Of a DNA stretch of 21,341 nt, positions 13,882 to 21,341 are shown one piece after another. The position numbers and the translations under genes were made by a program. Positions within the stretch are counted from its first letter, which is position 1; every line of letters begins with the position of its first letter. The stretch is taken from positions 1 to 21,341 of the forward strand of contig MGVW01000017.1 in NCBI GenBank assembly GCA_001800675.1, read 5' to 3'. This stretch comes from Euryarchaeota archaeon RBG_13_57_23 (lineage in GTDB: Archaea; Thermoplasmatota; Thermoplasmata; UBA10834). The notes under the pieces were generated by a model. The model had not been told where the DNA came from, searched no databases, and saw only the letters and a list, made by a program, of their open reading frames with translations.

Positions 13882-14484
13882 TCACATCTTCCCGCGGCGC
13901 AGGTAGCGGACGAAGTCACCGCTCAAATGTGCTAGATCCTCCGCGCGCAATGCCCGTGCGGCCGAGGCGTCGAAGAGGATGTTACCGGTTGTTGGGACCT
14001 CTTCGTCCCCCTTCCAGAAGGAGATGTTCACGAGCAGGAACGGGAAGAACAGGAAGTCAAATGACATGTCTCCTCTTTGCACTCTGGCGCCCCCAAGCGC
14101 TATGGCGGACCTATCGAGCGCAGCTGGATCATTCTCGAACATATTGACCATGGGAGCAATCGCCCTCTGATGGAACACAGAATAGTAGAGACTCCCACCC
14201 TCGACATCGCGGTACGAAATCAATGTGCCATCAAGCCTCCCCGGAGCTCCGAGGAGATAGTGCAAGAGAACCACCTTCATGTCTGGATCTGGTTCACCAC
14301 CATCCTGCCAGACGACCGACCAGCCTTCAGTCGAAATAAGAGCGATCCGATTGAGAACCCTGAGCCTGATACTGCCGTCTTCGAGCGCCCCTCCAGAACC
14401 AGAAGCTATGGTCGACACATCTCGATGGCTGAGCGCCTCCTTCACCTTCTCGAACGCTCCCGCGAGCCAGCGGTCCTCTCCCAT
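13882..14484 (-). CDS. DUF3786 family protein
   Basis: The 200-residue protein matches what I recall of DUF3786: MKVVLLHYLLG, a GTLISYRDVEGG segment, an ALGGARVQRGDMSFDFLFFPF stretch, then an SFWKGDEEVP and ILFDASA end. The family often sits beside corrinoid or CODH/ACS genes in anaerobes, but its function is unknown. There is no Fe-S motif, P-loop or signal peptide. It follows acsE on the same strand by 14 nt, with GGAG nine bases before its ATG, so the two form a small operon. Its stop lies 1 nt from that of fdhA on the opposite strand. Confidence 0.78.
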   Translation of the reverse strand: MGEDRWLAGAFEKVKEALSHRDVSTIASGSGGALEDGSIRLRVLNRIALISTEGWSVVWQDGGEPDPDMKVVLLHYLLGAPGRLDGTLISYRDVEGGSLYYSVFHQRAIAPMVNMFENDPAALDRSAIALGGARVQRGDMSFDFLFFPFLLVNISFWKGDEEVPTTGNILFDASAARALRAEDLAHLSGDFVRYLRRGKM

Positions 14485-14498
14485 CGTTCCCTACTCCG

Positions 14499-15275
14499 CT
14501 ACGCTCTCAGGAAAGAGTGCGCGTACAGTCTCTGATTCAACAAGACCTCTGCCGCCTTCACGACCCTCATCAGCTCTAGATCGTTTGGGTCGACAATCGC
14601 AGCGTCCAGGCCCCTCCCGAGCAGCATGGCCAGATAGGTCCTGTTGAGCAGGCTCCTCTCCTCGGCCCCGCTCGATATATTGCTGAGGCCAACGATGGTC
14701 TTCGGAGCTGGGGTGCTCAGGTTTCTGAATGCGGTAATGGCGTCGCAAAGCATGGGGCACTGGTTCTGGGCGGCAGATATTGGGAGGACCACGGGATCGA
14801 TGTACAGCTTCTCCTGGGGGATTCCGACATCCATGGCATTGCCGAGCAGCAGCATCGCGATCTCCGCCCTCCCCTCGACCGAGTTCGGTATTCCTTTCTC
14901 GTCTATCGTGAGGCAGACGATTTCGGCGTTGTGCTCCCTGGCCAATGGGAAGAACTTCTCCATGCGCTTCTGTTCAGCGGTCGTCGAGTTGATCATAGGT
15001 TCCTTTCTCGCCACTGACAACCCTGCCTGCTGCACCTTCAGGCCAGGCGCATCTATCGATACGCGAACGTCCACAGCATCCTGGACCGACTTCACCAGCC
15101 AGGTCATCGCATCCGCGGCATCCGGTCTTCCAGGACCGGTGTTGATATCGAGAACTTGAGACCCTGCGTTCACCTGCTCCATCGCCAGATCCTGAATGTA
15201 CTTCGCGTTCCTCGCATCAATGGCCTTGGCGACTTCCACGAACTGTCCGTTGATTCTCTCGCCTACAACTATCAA
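14499..15275 (-). CDS. acsE: Methyltetrahydrofolate:corrinoid iron-sulfur protein methyltransferase (AcsE)
   Basis: The 258-residue TIM-barrel protein matches the Moorella AcsE pattern along its whole length: GERING at 5-10, MINST, LYIDPVVLP, TIVGLSNISSG and LLNRTYLAM. Residues Asp75, Asn96, Asp160 and Asn199 fall at the same numbers as the pterin-binding residues of Moorella AcsE. AcsE moves the methyl group from methyl-tetrahydrofolate to the cobalt of the corrinoid protein (here CdhDE). Archaeal CODH/ACS usually does this from tetrahydromethanopterin without AcsE, so the native pterin here is open. The start is a TTG with GGGGAG six bases upstream; no in-frame ATG is near. It is divergent from acsV and heads a two-gene unit with DUF3786. 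A related MtrH/MtgA-type methyltransferase is the alternative. Confidence 0.9.
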   Translation of the reverse strand: MIVVGERINGQFVEVAKAIDARNAKYIQDLAMEQVNAGSQVLDINTGPGRPDAADAMTWLVKSVQDAVDVRVSIDAPGLKVQQAGLSVARKEPMINSTTAEQKRMEKFFPLAREHNAEIVCLTIDEKGIPNSVEGRAEIAMLLLGNAMDVGIPQEKLYIDPVVLPISAAQNQCPMLCDAITAFRNLSTPAPKTIVGLSNISSGAEERSLLNRTYLAMLLGRGLDAAIVDPNDLELMRVVKAAEVLLNQRLYAHSFLRA

Positions 15276-15314
15276 GGACTACTCCCCGCCGAGAGGGGCA
15301 TAGAGCAGTTGGCG

Positions 15315-15323
15315 CATATCAAA
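15315..15323 (-). promoter_or_regulatory. Possible TATA element of acsE
   Basis: On the minus strand this reads TTTGATATG, 40-48 nt before the TTG start; a leader of about 20 nt would include the GGGGAG site. In that leader CCCC at 15295-15298 (minus-strand sense) can pair with the GGGG of the ribosome binding site at 15284-15287. Judged by eye. Confidence 0.3.
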
Positions 15324-15371
15324 CGTTCGCACGTCAGCCGATCCGACTGGCGGGCCATCCTGTCGCAACAG

Positions 15372-15377
15372 TTAATA
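15372..15377 (+). promoter_or_regulatory. Possible TATA element of acsV
   Basis: TTAATA lies about 35-40 nt before the acsV ATG at 15412 in an otherwise GC-rich region. It would give a short leader of about 13 nt. Confidence 0.35.
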
Positions 15378-15411
15378 GCAACGCAGGTAGTTCACCGTGA
15401 GCTGGTCGTAG

Positions 15412-17325
15412 ATGGAGGGAGCAGAGTCCGACAGAGCATTTGTCGTTCGATTCGCGCCGGACGGAAGGTCCGTCTCGGTGAGACCCCGGACCACTATTCT
15501 TGAGGCGTCCCGAGAGGCTGGCATAAGCATCGATGCCGTGTGCGGCGGCGAAGGGAAGTGCGGCAGATGCAAGGTGAAGCCCCAAGGCAGGTACTCGGCC
15601 CCGAAATCCTCTTTTGTCTCCGCGGAGGAGGCTGCAGCGGGGATCGTGCTTGCCTGCGAAGCGATCGTGGAGGGAGATCTGACCGTGGAGGTCCTCCCGC
15701 GATCTCTGGTCGGGCGGCATCAGATTCTCACCAAGAGCATCGAGGACATTCCAAGACCCCTCTCACCGTGGGTACGGAAGGAGTATCTCAGACTCCCGAA
15801 GGCAACCATCTGGGATAATGTAGCGGATCTGGAGAGACTTTGGAGGGGGCTGGGGATCGGCGGCTTGCCGATGCCGTTGGAAGCCCTCAGAGGGCTACCG
15901 AATGCGATCAGGACTGGAAACTGGCAGGTAACGATTACGCTATCCAATGCGGACTCGCTCGACGAAATCACCAGGGTGGAGCCCGGTGACAAATCCGCTG
16001 AGCTTCTCGGCATCGCAGTCGACATCGGCACGACGACGGTCGTTGCGGATTTGGTTGACCTGCTTGATGGCACTGTCATTGCGACTGCGTCGGATTACAA
16101 CCACCAGGTCTCGCGAGGAGAGGACGTGATCGCCCGGATGATGTTCAGCGAAGAAGGGGGGGCCGAAGAGCTGATGACCCTTGTGCGAGAGACCATCAAC
16201 GGCCTGATAGAGAGACTCGTACATGAAGGCTCAAGAAGACTCGGCGGGAGCATCACAGACCAGGACATCGTATCGGTCTCCATCGCGGGCAACACCATCA
16301 TGACGCATTTCTATGCAGGTCTGCCCACGAAGCACCTTAGGCTTGAGCCGTACGTGCCCGTCGCCTATCATACGGGTTACTTGAAGGCGTCGGAACTCAA
16401 CCTCAAGGCGAATTCCGCAGCTCGCGTTCTTTTCTCCCCTTCGCGCGCAGGCTATGTGGGAGGCGATGTGATCGCAGACGTACTGTCAAGCGGCATGCAT
16501 CTCTCTAGCAAGCTCACACTCTTGATCGATGTCGGAACGAACGGAGAGATCGTGCTCGGCAGGAAGGATTGGATGGTCTCGTGTTCGTGTTCCGCAGGCC
16601 CTGCTTTCGAAGGAGGAGAGGTGTCCTGCGGTATGAGGGCGATGGACGGAGCTATTGACAAGATACGAGTTGACGAGGACCTGTCGACCACATACCATGT
16701 CCTGGGCGAAAAAGCGCCCGTAGGCATTTGTGGCTCGGGCCTCATCGACCTCGTGGCTGAGATGTATTGCAGGGGAATCATCGACCGAAAGGCGAGGATT
16801 CAAGATCTGAGGATTGATAGGATCCGGACTTCCGAATCCGGACGGGAATATGTTGTGGAATGGAAGGACAGACTAGGCGCAGGCGCAGTCTCAGACCTTG
16901 CTATCAACGATGCCGACCTCCAGAACCTTCTCAGGACGAAGGCGGCCATCTATGGCGCCTGCTCGACTCTACTCAGGAAGATGGGGGAGAACTTGAGCGC
17001 CGTCTCAAGCATAGTGATCGCAGGAGGCTTCGGCTATCACTTGGACATCGCAAGAGCCATAATGATCGGGATGTTCCCGGACGTGCCACAGGAGAAGTAT
17101 CGATACATCGGAAACGGCTCGCTCGGAGGGGCTAGGATGGCCCTGCTATCGGCGAAGAAGAGGAAAGAGATGAATGAGATATTCAACAAGATGACATATC
17201 TGGAGCTCAGCGTCGACAACGACTTCTACAGCGAGTTCTCATCATCGCTGTTCATACCACATACGGACATCGGCAAGTTCCCTAGTGCACCGTTGGAACG
17301 CGCATGCGAGGGGGCGAAGGACTGA
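15412..17325 (+). CDS. acsV: Reductive activator of corrinoid proteins (RACo/AcsV), 2Fe-2S plus ASKHA domain
   Basis: The 637-residue protein has an N-terminal plant-type [2Fe-2S] ferredoxin (Cys44, 50, 53, 82), a linker, and a C-terminal ATPase of the ASKHA fold: VDIGTTTV (203-210), AGNTIMTH (292-299), IDVGTNGEI (372-380), GICGSGLID (438-446) and IAGGFGYHLD (536-545). This is the RACo/AcsV layout, which uses ATP and a low-potential electron donor to return inactive Co(II) corrinoid to Co(I). The corrinoid target here is presumably CdhDE. It is divergent from acsE and overlaps or abuts cooC. The ATG at 15412 lacks a clear ribosome binding site but has a nearby TATA element, so a very short leader is likely. 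Length agrees with the family. Confidence 0.92.
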   Translation: MEGAESDRAFVVRFAPDGRSVSVRPRTTILEASREAGISIDAVCGGEGKCGRCKVKPQGRYSAPKSSFVSAEEAAAGIVLACEAIVEGDLTVEVLPRSLVGRHQILTKSIEDIPRPLSPWVRKEYLRLPKATIWDNVADLERLWRGLGIGGLPMPLEALRGLPNAIRTGNWQVTITLSNADSLDEITRVEPGDKSAELLGIAVDIGTTTVVADLVDLLDGTVIATASDYNHQVSRGEDVIARMMFSEEGGAEELMTLVRETINGLIERLVHEGSRRLGGSITDQDIVSVSIAGNTIMTHFYAGLPTKHLRLEPYVPVAYHTGYLKASELNLKANSAARVLFSPSRAGYVGGDVIADVLSSGMHLSSKLTLLIDVGTNGEIVLGRKDWMVSCSCSAGPAFEGGEVSCGMRAMDGAIDKIRVDEDLSTTYHVLGEKAPVGICGSGLIDLVAEMYCRGIIDRKARIQDLRIDRIRTSESGREYVVEWKDRLGAGAVSDLAINDADLQNLLRTKAAIYGACSTLLRKMGENLSAVSSIVIAGGFGYHLDIARAIMIGMFPDVPQEKYRYIGNGSLGGARMALLSAKKRKEMNEIFNKMTYLELSVDNDFYSEFSSSLFIPHTDIGKFPSAPLERACEGAKD

Positions 17326-18083
17326 CTTTCACCATCGCTGTCGCAGGAAAGGGAGGCGTGGGCAAGAGCACATTCGCAGCGCTGGCAGTTCGGCACCTCC
17401 ATGAGAAGACCGGAAGCGTTGTCCTGGCCGTCGACGCTGACCCCAACTCGAACCTTGGTGCGAAGCTCGGAATCGAGCCTGGAAAGACAGTGGGCGGCAT
17501 CAGGGAAGAGCTGATGTCGCTCGGGGAAGAGCCACCGAAAGGGATGTCCAAACAGGAGTTCCTAGATTATCAAATCAGGCTGGCCCTGAAGGAGGGTAAC
17601 GGCGTCGACCTAATCACCATGGGGAGACAAGAAGGTCCTGGATGCTACTGCTTCGTGAATAACGTCCTCCGGCAGATCATCGATTCGATATCCTCGAAGT
17701 ACGATTACGTCTTGATCGACAACGAAGCAGGCATGGAACATCTGAGCAGGCGCACGACACGCTCCTCGAATGTCATGTTCGTCCTTTGCGACAAATCCAA
17801 GTCATCAATCGAGGCCGCGAAGAGAATCGCGGTTCTCGCGAAAGAGATGAACCTGTCCATCGGAAGGAAGATCATCGTGTTCAATATGCTCGACCGGAAC
17901 GGCGACGCCCCATCTGCGGACACTGTCCCGGGCTTCGATGGGGTTCACGCACTTCATAAGAGCGAGGCGATCCAGGCGAAGATGCAGGAGGACGAATCCC
18001 TCGTCAACCTTTCGAGAGAGGACCCTGCGTTCAGAGACGTGGCGCGGATCGTGGACATCGAGAGCCGATCCAAGCCCTCGTAG
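17304..18083 (+). CDS. cooC: CODH nickel-insertion ATPase CooC/AcsF
   Basis: The protein has a deviant Walker A motif GKGGVGKST (residues 15-23 from the ATG), DADPNSN as the switch region, the CooC-specific Cys-x-Cys (GPGCYCFVNN, Cys114 and 116) and DYVLIDNEAGMEHLSRRTT. CooC is a dimeric MinD-type ATPase that binds metal at the CxC site and delivers nickel to carbon monoxide dehydrogenase or acetyl-CoA synthase. Length (259 residues) fits. The ATG at 17304 overlaps acsV by 22 nt; a CTG at 17322 would give 253 residues starting TFTIAVAGKGG, closer to the usual family start. It converges on cdhE with only 4 nt between stops. Confidence 0.93.
   Translation: MRGGEGLTFTIAVAGKGGVGKSTFAALAVRHLHEKTGSVVLAVDADPNSNLGAKLGIEPGKTVGGIREELMSLGEEPPKGMSKQEFLDYQIRLALKEGNGVDLITMGRQEGPGCYCFVNNVLRQIIDSISSKYDYVLIDNEAGMEHLSRRTTRSSNVMFVLCDKSKSSIEAAKRIAVLAKEMNLSIGRKIIVFNMLDRNGDAPSADTVPGFDGVHALHKSEAIQAKMQEDESLVNLSREDPAFRDVARIVDIESRSKPS
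17308..17314 (+). promoter_or_regulatory. Ribosome binding site candidate for a CTG start of cooC
   Basis: GAGGGGG lies 7 nt before the CTG at 17322, which overlaps the acsV stop as CTGA. The ATG at 17304 has no purine-rich site at normal spacing. Support is moderate because the match to the anti-Shine-Dalgarno sequence is imperfect. Confidence 0.4.
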
Positions 18084-18087
18084 GACT

Positions 18088-19416
18088 TCATCCGCCCAGC
18101 GATTTCAGCATCTTGGGCAACCCCGAGGACTCCCTGGGCCCCACTATGATCTTCAGACCGGTCAGCTCATTCAGCTTCCCGCTCATCCTGCTGACCATTC
18201 CAGGGATGACGATGTCGCCCCGCTTGTTCTTCTCCTTCACCTTCTCGGTCTCGACCGCCTTCGCGACCGACTCGGGTGTGAGCTTCCCCGCTGCGAACGC
18301 GGTCATGACTGATTGACCATCCGTGTCGACCACGAGCAACCACACGGGCACCTTGCTCTTCTCAGCATCTGCACGGACAGTGAAGTACGTTAGCGAGAAG
18401 TTCGTAGTGAGCAGGATAGGAGACTTCTCACTCGGCTCGCCGATAGTGTAGAGACCCGGCTTCACCTGAATAGGAACCTGCGGGTCCGTGAATATGTTCT
18501 GACGCAGAGCCATCAGTGAGAACAGGAACTCCCTCGGGACGTCCTTCATCAGCACGATGGATGAATACTTCATGACGCCCAGAGCCGCCCTCATCAGATC
18601 CAGATCCGAGTTGCCCAGGACCGAGATGGTCGGGTAGCCCAAAGGCCTGAACTTCTTCTTCACAGCAGCTCTTCGGATGACTGTCAGGTTCTCGAGCATC
18701 GAGCTCGCGCCTGATGTGTGCGGTTCCAGAATGATATCTGAGACGCCCGCCTTCTTCGCCTTATCCGATATCTGAGCGAGCTCGTCTAGACTCGATGCCC
18801 CTCCGATCACGAGCGGGAAGCAGCAGGATTTGGCCAGGCCGATCATCGCGTCGTGATTTTGGGGCGTGGCGCGATAGAGGAGCGGCCTCTTGCCGGGACA
18901 AAGCGCGACTGCCTCCCCCATGACCTTCGGATCCTCGGTCATCAGCACGATCGGGAGCTTCGCGCCCGCGGCCTCTTTCACCGCTTCTAGGAAATCCTCA
19001 GGCTTGCCCGTGGAATGCCTGAGGACGACAGAGTCGACCCGGATCATCTGGCCAACTCTCTCGAAGCTCATGGACTGTGCGGCGGATATCTTGGTCTTCA
19101 TCGCATCGAGCCCGTCAGCGTCGTCGGCCATGAAGCCCAGGACCGTCGGGTGATAGAAAGTCTTGTCATGTCTGAACAGCTGCGTCTCGTCACCTATCTT
19201 GACTGCGAAATCGCCCACGCCCACGGTCACGAGCCTGATCGGGGGAGCGCCGCTCTCCTCCAAGGCGGCCTTCGCTTCCGGACTGACGTACGGGCAGGCT
19301 TCGAGAGCCGCTTTCTGGTTGGCGAGTTGCATGGCGAATGCTAGACATGTCGGGACCTTGCATTCGCCGCAGTTCTTCTTCGGCAGGAGCTTGTATATGT
19401 CCATCGCAGTTGGCAT
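18088..19416 (-). CDS. cdhE: CODH/ACS gamma subunit, large corrinoid iron-sulfur protein (CdhE/AcsC)
   Basis: The 442-residue protein opens with a [4Fe-4S] motif, KKNCGECKVPTCLAFA with Cys16, 19, 24 and a fourth at Cys41, as in CdhE/AcsC. It continues with a TIM-barrel-like body and a C-terminal corrinoid-binding part, with VPVWLLVVDTDGQSVMTA near 360-380. With CdhD it forms the corrinoid iron-sulfur protein that carries the methyl group between the pterin and the A-cluster of CdhC. It starts on the base next to the cdhD stop, so the genes are translated together. RACo and AcsE encoded nearby are its expected partners. Length matches the family. Confidence 0.95.
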   Translation of the reverse strand: MPTAMDIYKLLPKKNCGECKVPTCLAFAMQLANQKAALEACPYVSPEAKAALEESGAPPIRLVTVGVGDFAVKIGDETQLFRHDKTFYHPTVLGFMADDADGLDAMKTKISAAQSMSFERVGQMIRVDSVVLRHSTGKPEDFLEAVKEAAGAKLPIVLMTEDPKVMGEAVALCPGKRPLLYRATPQNHDAMIGLAKSCCFPLVIGGASSLDELAQISDKAKKAGVSDIILEPHTSGASSMLENLTVIRRAAVKKKFRPLGYPTISVLGNSDLDLMRAALGVMKYSSIVLMKDVPREFLFSLMALRQNIFTDPQVPIQVKPGLYTIGEPSEKSPILLTTNFSLTYFTVRADAEKSKVPVWLLVVDTDGQSVMTAFAAGKLTPESVAKAVETEKVKEKNKRGDIVIPGMVSRMSGKLNELTGLKIIVGPRESSGLPKMLKSLGG

Positions 19417-20370
19417 CTAGGCACCCCCCGCAATGTCGACAATGGCTGCCCTCAACCTCGCAACGGCCTGAGGATGCCGCATCATTACCGCATCTGCTCC
19501 CGCGACCATTGCCGCGTACGCCGTCATCGCCTCCCAGAATACACCTCTGACCTCCGGACTGCCCCTGTCAGGGTTCTCCTCCAGCGCCTCGGGTGCCGCC
19601 CATGCGCAAGAGCAGTCACAGAGGATGGGCATCTGGAGCACTTGGTCACCCATGAGGGCGGCGAGCCTGAGCCTCTCTATAACGGAGTACGAGTACTCGA
19701 GTCCCATGCCCAGCGCCGCCATCAGCGGATCCATCAATATGTTCTCGGGTTTCACTCCGAAGTCCAGAAGCAGTATGTTCATCTGTTTCGCCAGGTTGAT
19801 GTCCAAGTTGGAAAACGCGACGATGCCGTGCCCGTTTGACATCGATGCCGCGGCGATTGACTTGAATGCCTTCTCCTCGGCGAGGCCCAGAAAGAGCCGC
19901 TCCCCCTTACCGGCATTCGAGACAGCCTCCATCAGCTTGGAGTCCTTCTCCTCGATTCCGCACCCGTACACCATAAGCGGGATGGTCGTGGATTTTAGTA
20001 CCTCGGAAACAAGAGAGACGCATTCCTCAATGGATCTGTTCTCTTCCTCGGGGTTGGCGGACAGTAGCTTCAGAACGCAGAAATCCGAGCCCCACTCACG
20101 GTCCACCTTCTTGGCCCATTCGACGGGCTCCTTGGTCACAGGTCCGATCGAGCTCAGAAGTTGGTCGGGGACGACGCGCACGGTGTCGACGACGTCCATC
20201 CCCACTAGAGGCAGATGCGGCATCTCGGCATCGAAGCGATGGAACTGCAGCCCGCCCGATCCACCAGCAACGATGCTCGCCCTGCGCGTCCCGCCCTGTT
20301 CCTTGGTCGCCCCTATGACGACCTCTCTGATCCTGCCTTGGTATTTTTCCTTGGGCGCTTCAAACGCCAT
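19417..20370 (-). CDS. cdhD: CODH/ACS delta subunit, small corrinoid iron-sulfur protein (CdhD/AcsD)
   Basis: The 317-residue protein is a TIM-barrel of the CdhD/AcsD family: AFEAPKEKYQGRIREVVIGAT at the N-terminus, FHRFDAEMPHLPLVGMDVVD, LMVYGCGIEEKDSKLMEAV, ILMDPLMAALGMGLEYSYSV and the PILCDCSCAWA segment. It has no Fe-S cluster, as expected, and pairs with CdhE to hold the corrinoid. The frame extends to a TTG at 20385, but the ATG at 20370 has GGGGGAA six bases upstream and starts where the family does, so I chose it. It lies 28 nt after cdhC and touches cdhE, giving the archaeal order cdhC-cdhD-cdhE, here without a cooC in between. Confidence 0.95.
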   Translation of the reverse strand: MAFEAPKEKYQGRIREVVIGATKEQGGTRRASIVAGGSGGLQFHRFDAEMPHLPLVGMDVVDTVRVVPDQLLSSIGPVTKEPVEWAKKVDREWGSDFCVLKLLSANPEEENRSIEECVSLVSEVLKSTTIPLMVYGCGIEEKDSKLMEAVSNAGKGERLFLGLAEEKAFKSIAAASMSNGHGIVAFSNLDINLAKQMNILLLDFGVKPENILMDPLMAALGMGLEYSYSVIERLRLAALMGDQVLQMPILCDCSCAWAAPEALEENPDRGSPEVRGVFWEAMTAYAAMVAGADAVMMRHPQAVARLRAAIVDIAGGA

Positions 20371-20398
20371 ATTCGATTCCCCCAACCAATCGACTCGC

Positions 20399-21341
20399 TC
20401 AGCCCATCATCGGCGGCATCTTCGCAGCCGGATGGTCGACCTTCACCATCCACTCAGCGAGTTCCTCAGGCGTCCTGGCAACTGTCTCGTCAGCGATCTT
20501 GTCAACGAAGTCAGGAACGCCCGCCTCCTGTGCCCGCTTCGTCAGGTCATCTCTCATCGCGGCCTTGAGGTCCTTTGGCATCCACACGATCCGGAGGAAC
20601 CCTCCATCCGCGCTAATGAACTTCTTACTCGTAAGGTACTTCCTGCCCACCCCGATGAACCCTGGTGTCTGGATGCCCCCGCCCACAGAGCCTGCTAGTG
20701 TGGAGAAAGTCATGCCGAGAGGGGTCATGCCAGGGAACTCGCGGTTGACTATCACCACGCCCTGAAGGTCCGGAGAGACCCCGACGATGCATTCGAAACA
20801 TCCACAGGAGGTCATCGGGTCGTCCATCATCGTATACGCGCTGAAACTCAGGAGCTTCCCGTGGGTCTTCTCGGCCACGGCCTCGTTGACACCGACCCAC
20901 TTGCCCTTGACGGCGTCGACTACCTCCTTCTTCGGGACGGGGCTGTTCGGGCCGGTTGCGGATATTTGATAAGAGGCCTTGGCGTCCAGCCAGTTGATGG
21001 CGCCGCATAGGCCAAGCCGTTCGGGGGTGACTATGCAGACGTGTCCCGGCGCGAAGCTCTGACAGAGCGTGCATGTGTAGAAAGTCTCGACTTTCTCATC
21101 CGTCAGGTCCGCAATCCTGGCATCCCGCTCGGCATAGGCTTCCTTCGCCTCGTCCAGGTGCTTCCTGAGCTCTGCTTCATCGGTCACTATCGTAACTTCT
21201 ATTTTGGAGACTATCGCTCCGAACTCCTGCTTTATCTTAGTCACCAATATTTCTCCGAAGTGCTTGAACCTCAGACCCGCCTTCACGGAAGTCTTGCTTA
21301 AGCGAATCCATAGGAGGTTCCTCTGGCCCGTGTGCCAGCCA
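20399..21341 (-). CDS. cdhC: Acetyl-CoA synthase beta subunit CdhC/AcsB, C-terminal part (partial)
   Basis: The frame is open to the right edge, leaving 313 residues. A GTG at 21286 could pass as a start, but the frame upstream (GWHTGQRNLLWIRLSK) is family-like, so the gene is cut by the window. The A-cluster cysteines are all present: Cys90, 93, 102, 112, then Cys-Gly-Cys at 179/181. These spacings equal those of Moorella AcsB (506, 509, 518, 528, 595, 597). The enzyme joins a methyl group, CO and CoA to acetyl-CoA on the Ni-Ni-[4Fe-4S] A-cluster. It leads the cdhC-cdhD-cdhE unit; CODH genes, if linked, lie beyond the right edge. Whether it is the short archaeal or long bacterial form cannot be seen. 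Confidence 0.95.
   Translation of the reverse strand, partial: GWHTGQRNLLWIRLSKTSVKAGLRFKHFGEILVTKIKQEFGAIVSKIEVTIVTDEAELRKHLDEAKEAYAERDARIADLTDEKVETFYTCTLCQSFAPGHVCIVTPERLGLCGAINWLDAKASYQISATGPNSPVPKKEVVDAVKGKWVGVNEAVAEKTHGKLLSFSAYTMMDDPMTSCGCFECIVGVSPDLQGVVIVNREFPGMTPLGMTFSTLAGSVGGGIQTPGFIGVGRKYLTSKKFISADGGFLRIVWMPKDLKAAMRDDLTKRAQEAGVPDFVDKIADETVARTPEELAEWMVKVDHPAAKMPPMMG

Noticed and set aside
19625..20698. Open frame of 357 codons on the plus strand opposite cdhD and cdhC
   Set aside because: Serine-rich antisense reading without motifs; cdhD and cdhC on the minus strand are certain.
1..21341. tRNA, rRNA, CRISPR arrays, insertion sequences or phage genes
   Set aside because: No repeat-spacer pattern, transposase motif, integrase, or tRNA-like fold with a T-loop was found on reading both strands; absence judged by eye.

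Overview
The window reads as a chromosomal segment from an anaerobic archaeon, with GC content judged by eye at somewhat above half. Archaeal signs are the KptA RNA 2'-phosphotransferase, a methanogenesis-marker-11 protein, a short-spaced TATA-box style of promoter, an archaeal cis-prenyltransferase, an Lrp-type regulator and the cdhC-cdhD-cdhE gene order. A Thermoplasmatota-like or other euryarchaeal lineage with a Wood-Ljungdahl pathway is my best guess, but this cannot be proven from the window. No mcr, rRNA, tRNA, CRISPR or transposon was seen.

Left part (1-7300). The tail of an unrecognised gene is followed by mobB (with an added Fe-S domain) and an HdrD-type CCG protein on the plus strand. 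Facing them is a minus-strand block: kptA, a DUF2797 protein, a UPF0173 metallo-hydrolase, methanogenesis marker 11, uppS and an Lrp/AsnC regulator. A 350-nt gap (7299-7648) then separates two divergent units and is rich in short inverted repeats.

Middle (7649-13880). A tight plus-strand operon encodes a short HdrA-like flavoprotein, a second HdrA with the N-terminal domain and C-terminal ferredoxins, MvhD, an FdhB/FrhB-type iron-sulfur subunit and a Cys-type formate dehydrogenase FdhA. This looks like a formate-linked, possibly electron-bifurcating Hdr complex. It has no HdrB or HdrC of its own; the HdrD-type protein (an HdrC-HdrB fusion in architecture) 5 kb away is a candidate partner. MobB fits the need for a guanine-dinucleotide pterin cofactor in FdhA.

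Right part (13882-21341). This is a carbonyl-branch Wood-Ljungdahl cluster: acsE (methyl-tetrahydrofolate:corrinoid methyltransferase) with a DUF3786 gene, divergent acsV (RACo corrinoid activator) and cooC (nickel insertion), then facing them cdhE, cdhD and the C-terminal part of cdhC, which runs off the right edge. CODH subunits are not in the window. Together the genes suggest formate/CO2 redox chemistry feeding low-potential electrons to, or taking them from, acetyl-CoA synthesis or cleavage. The mix of archaeal-order cdhCDE with bacterial-type AcsE and RACo is notable.

Two genes, fdhB and cooC, appear to begin at CTG codons that overlap the preceding stop as CTGA; the fdhB case is well supported by a near-perfect ribosome binding site.
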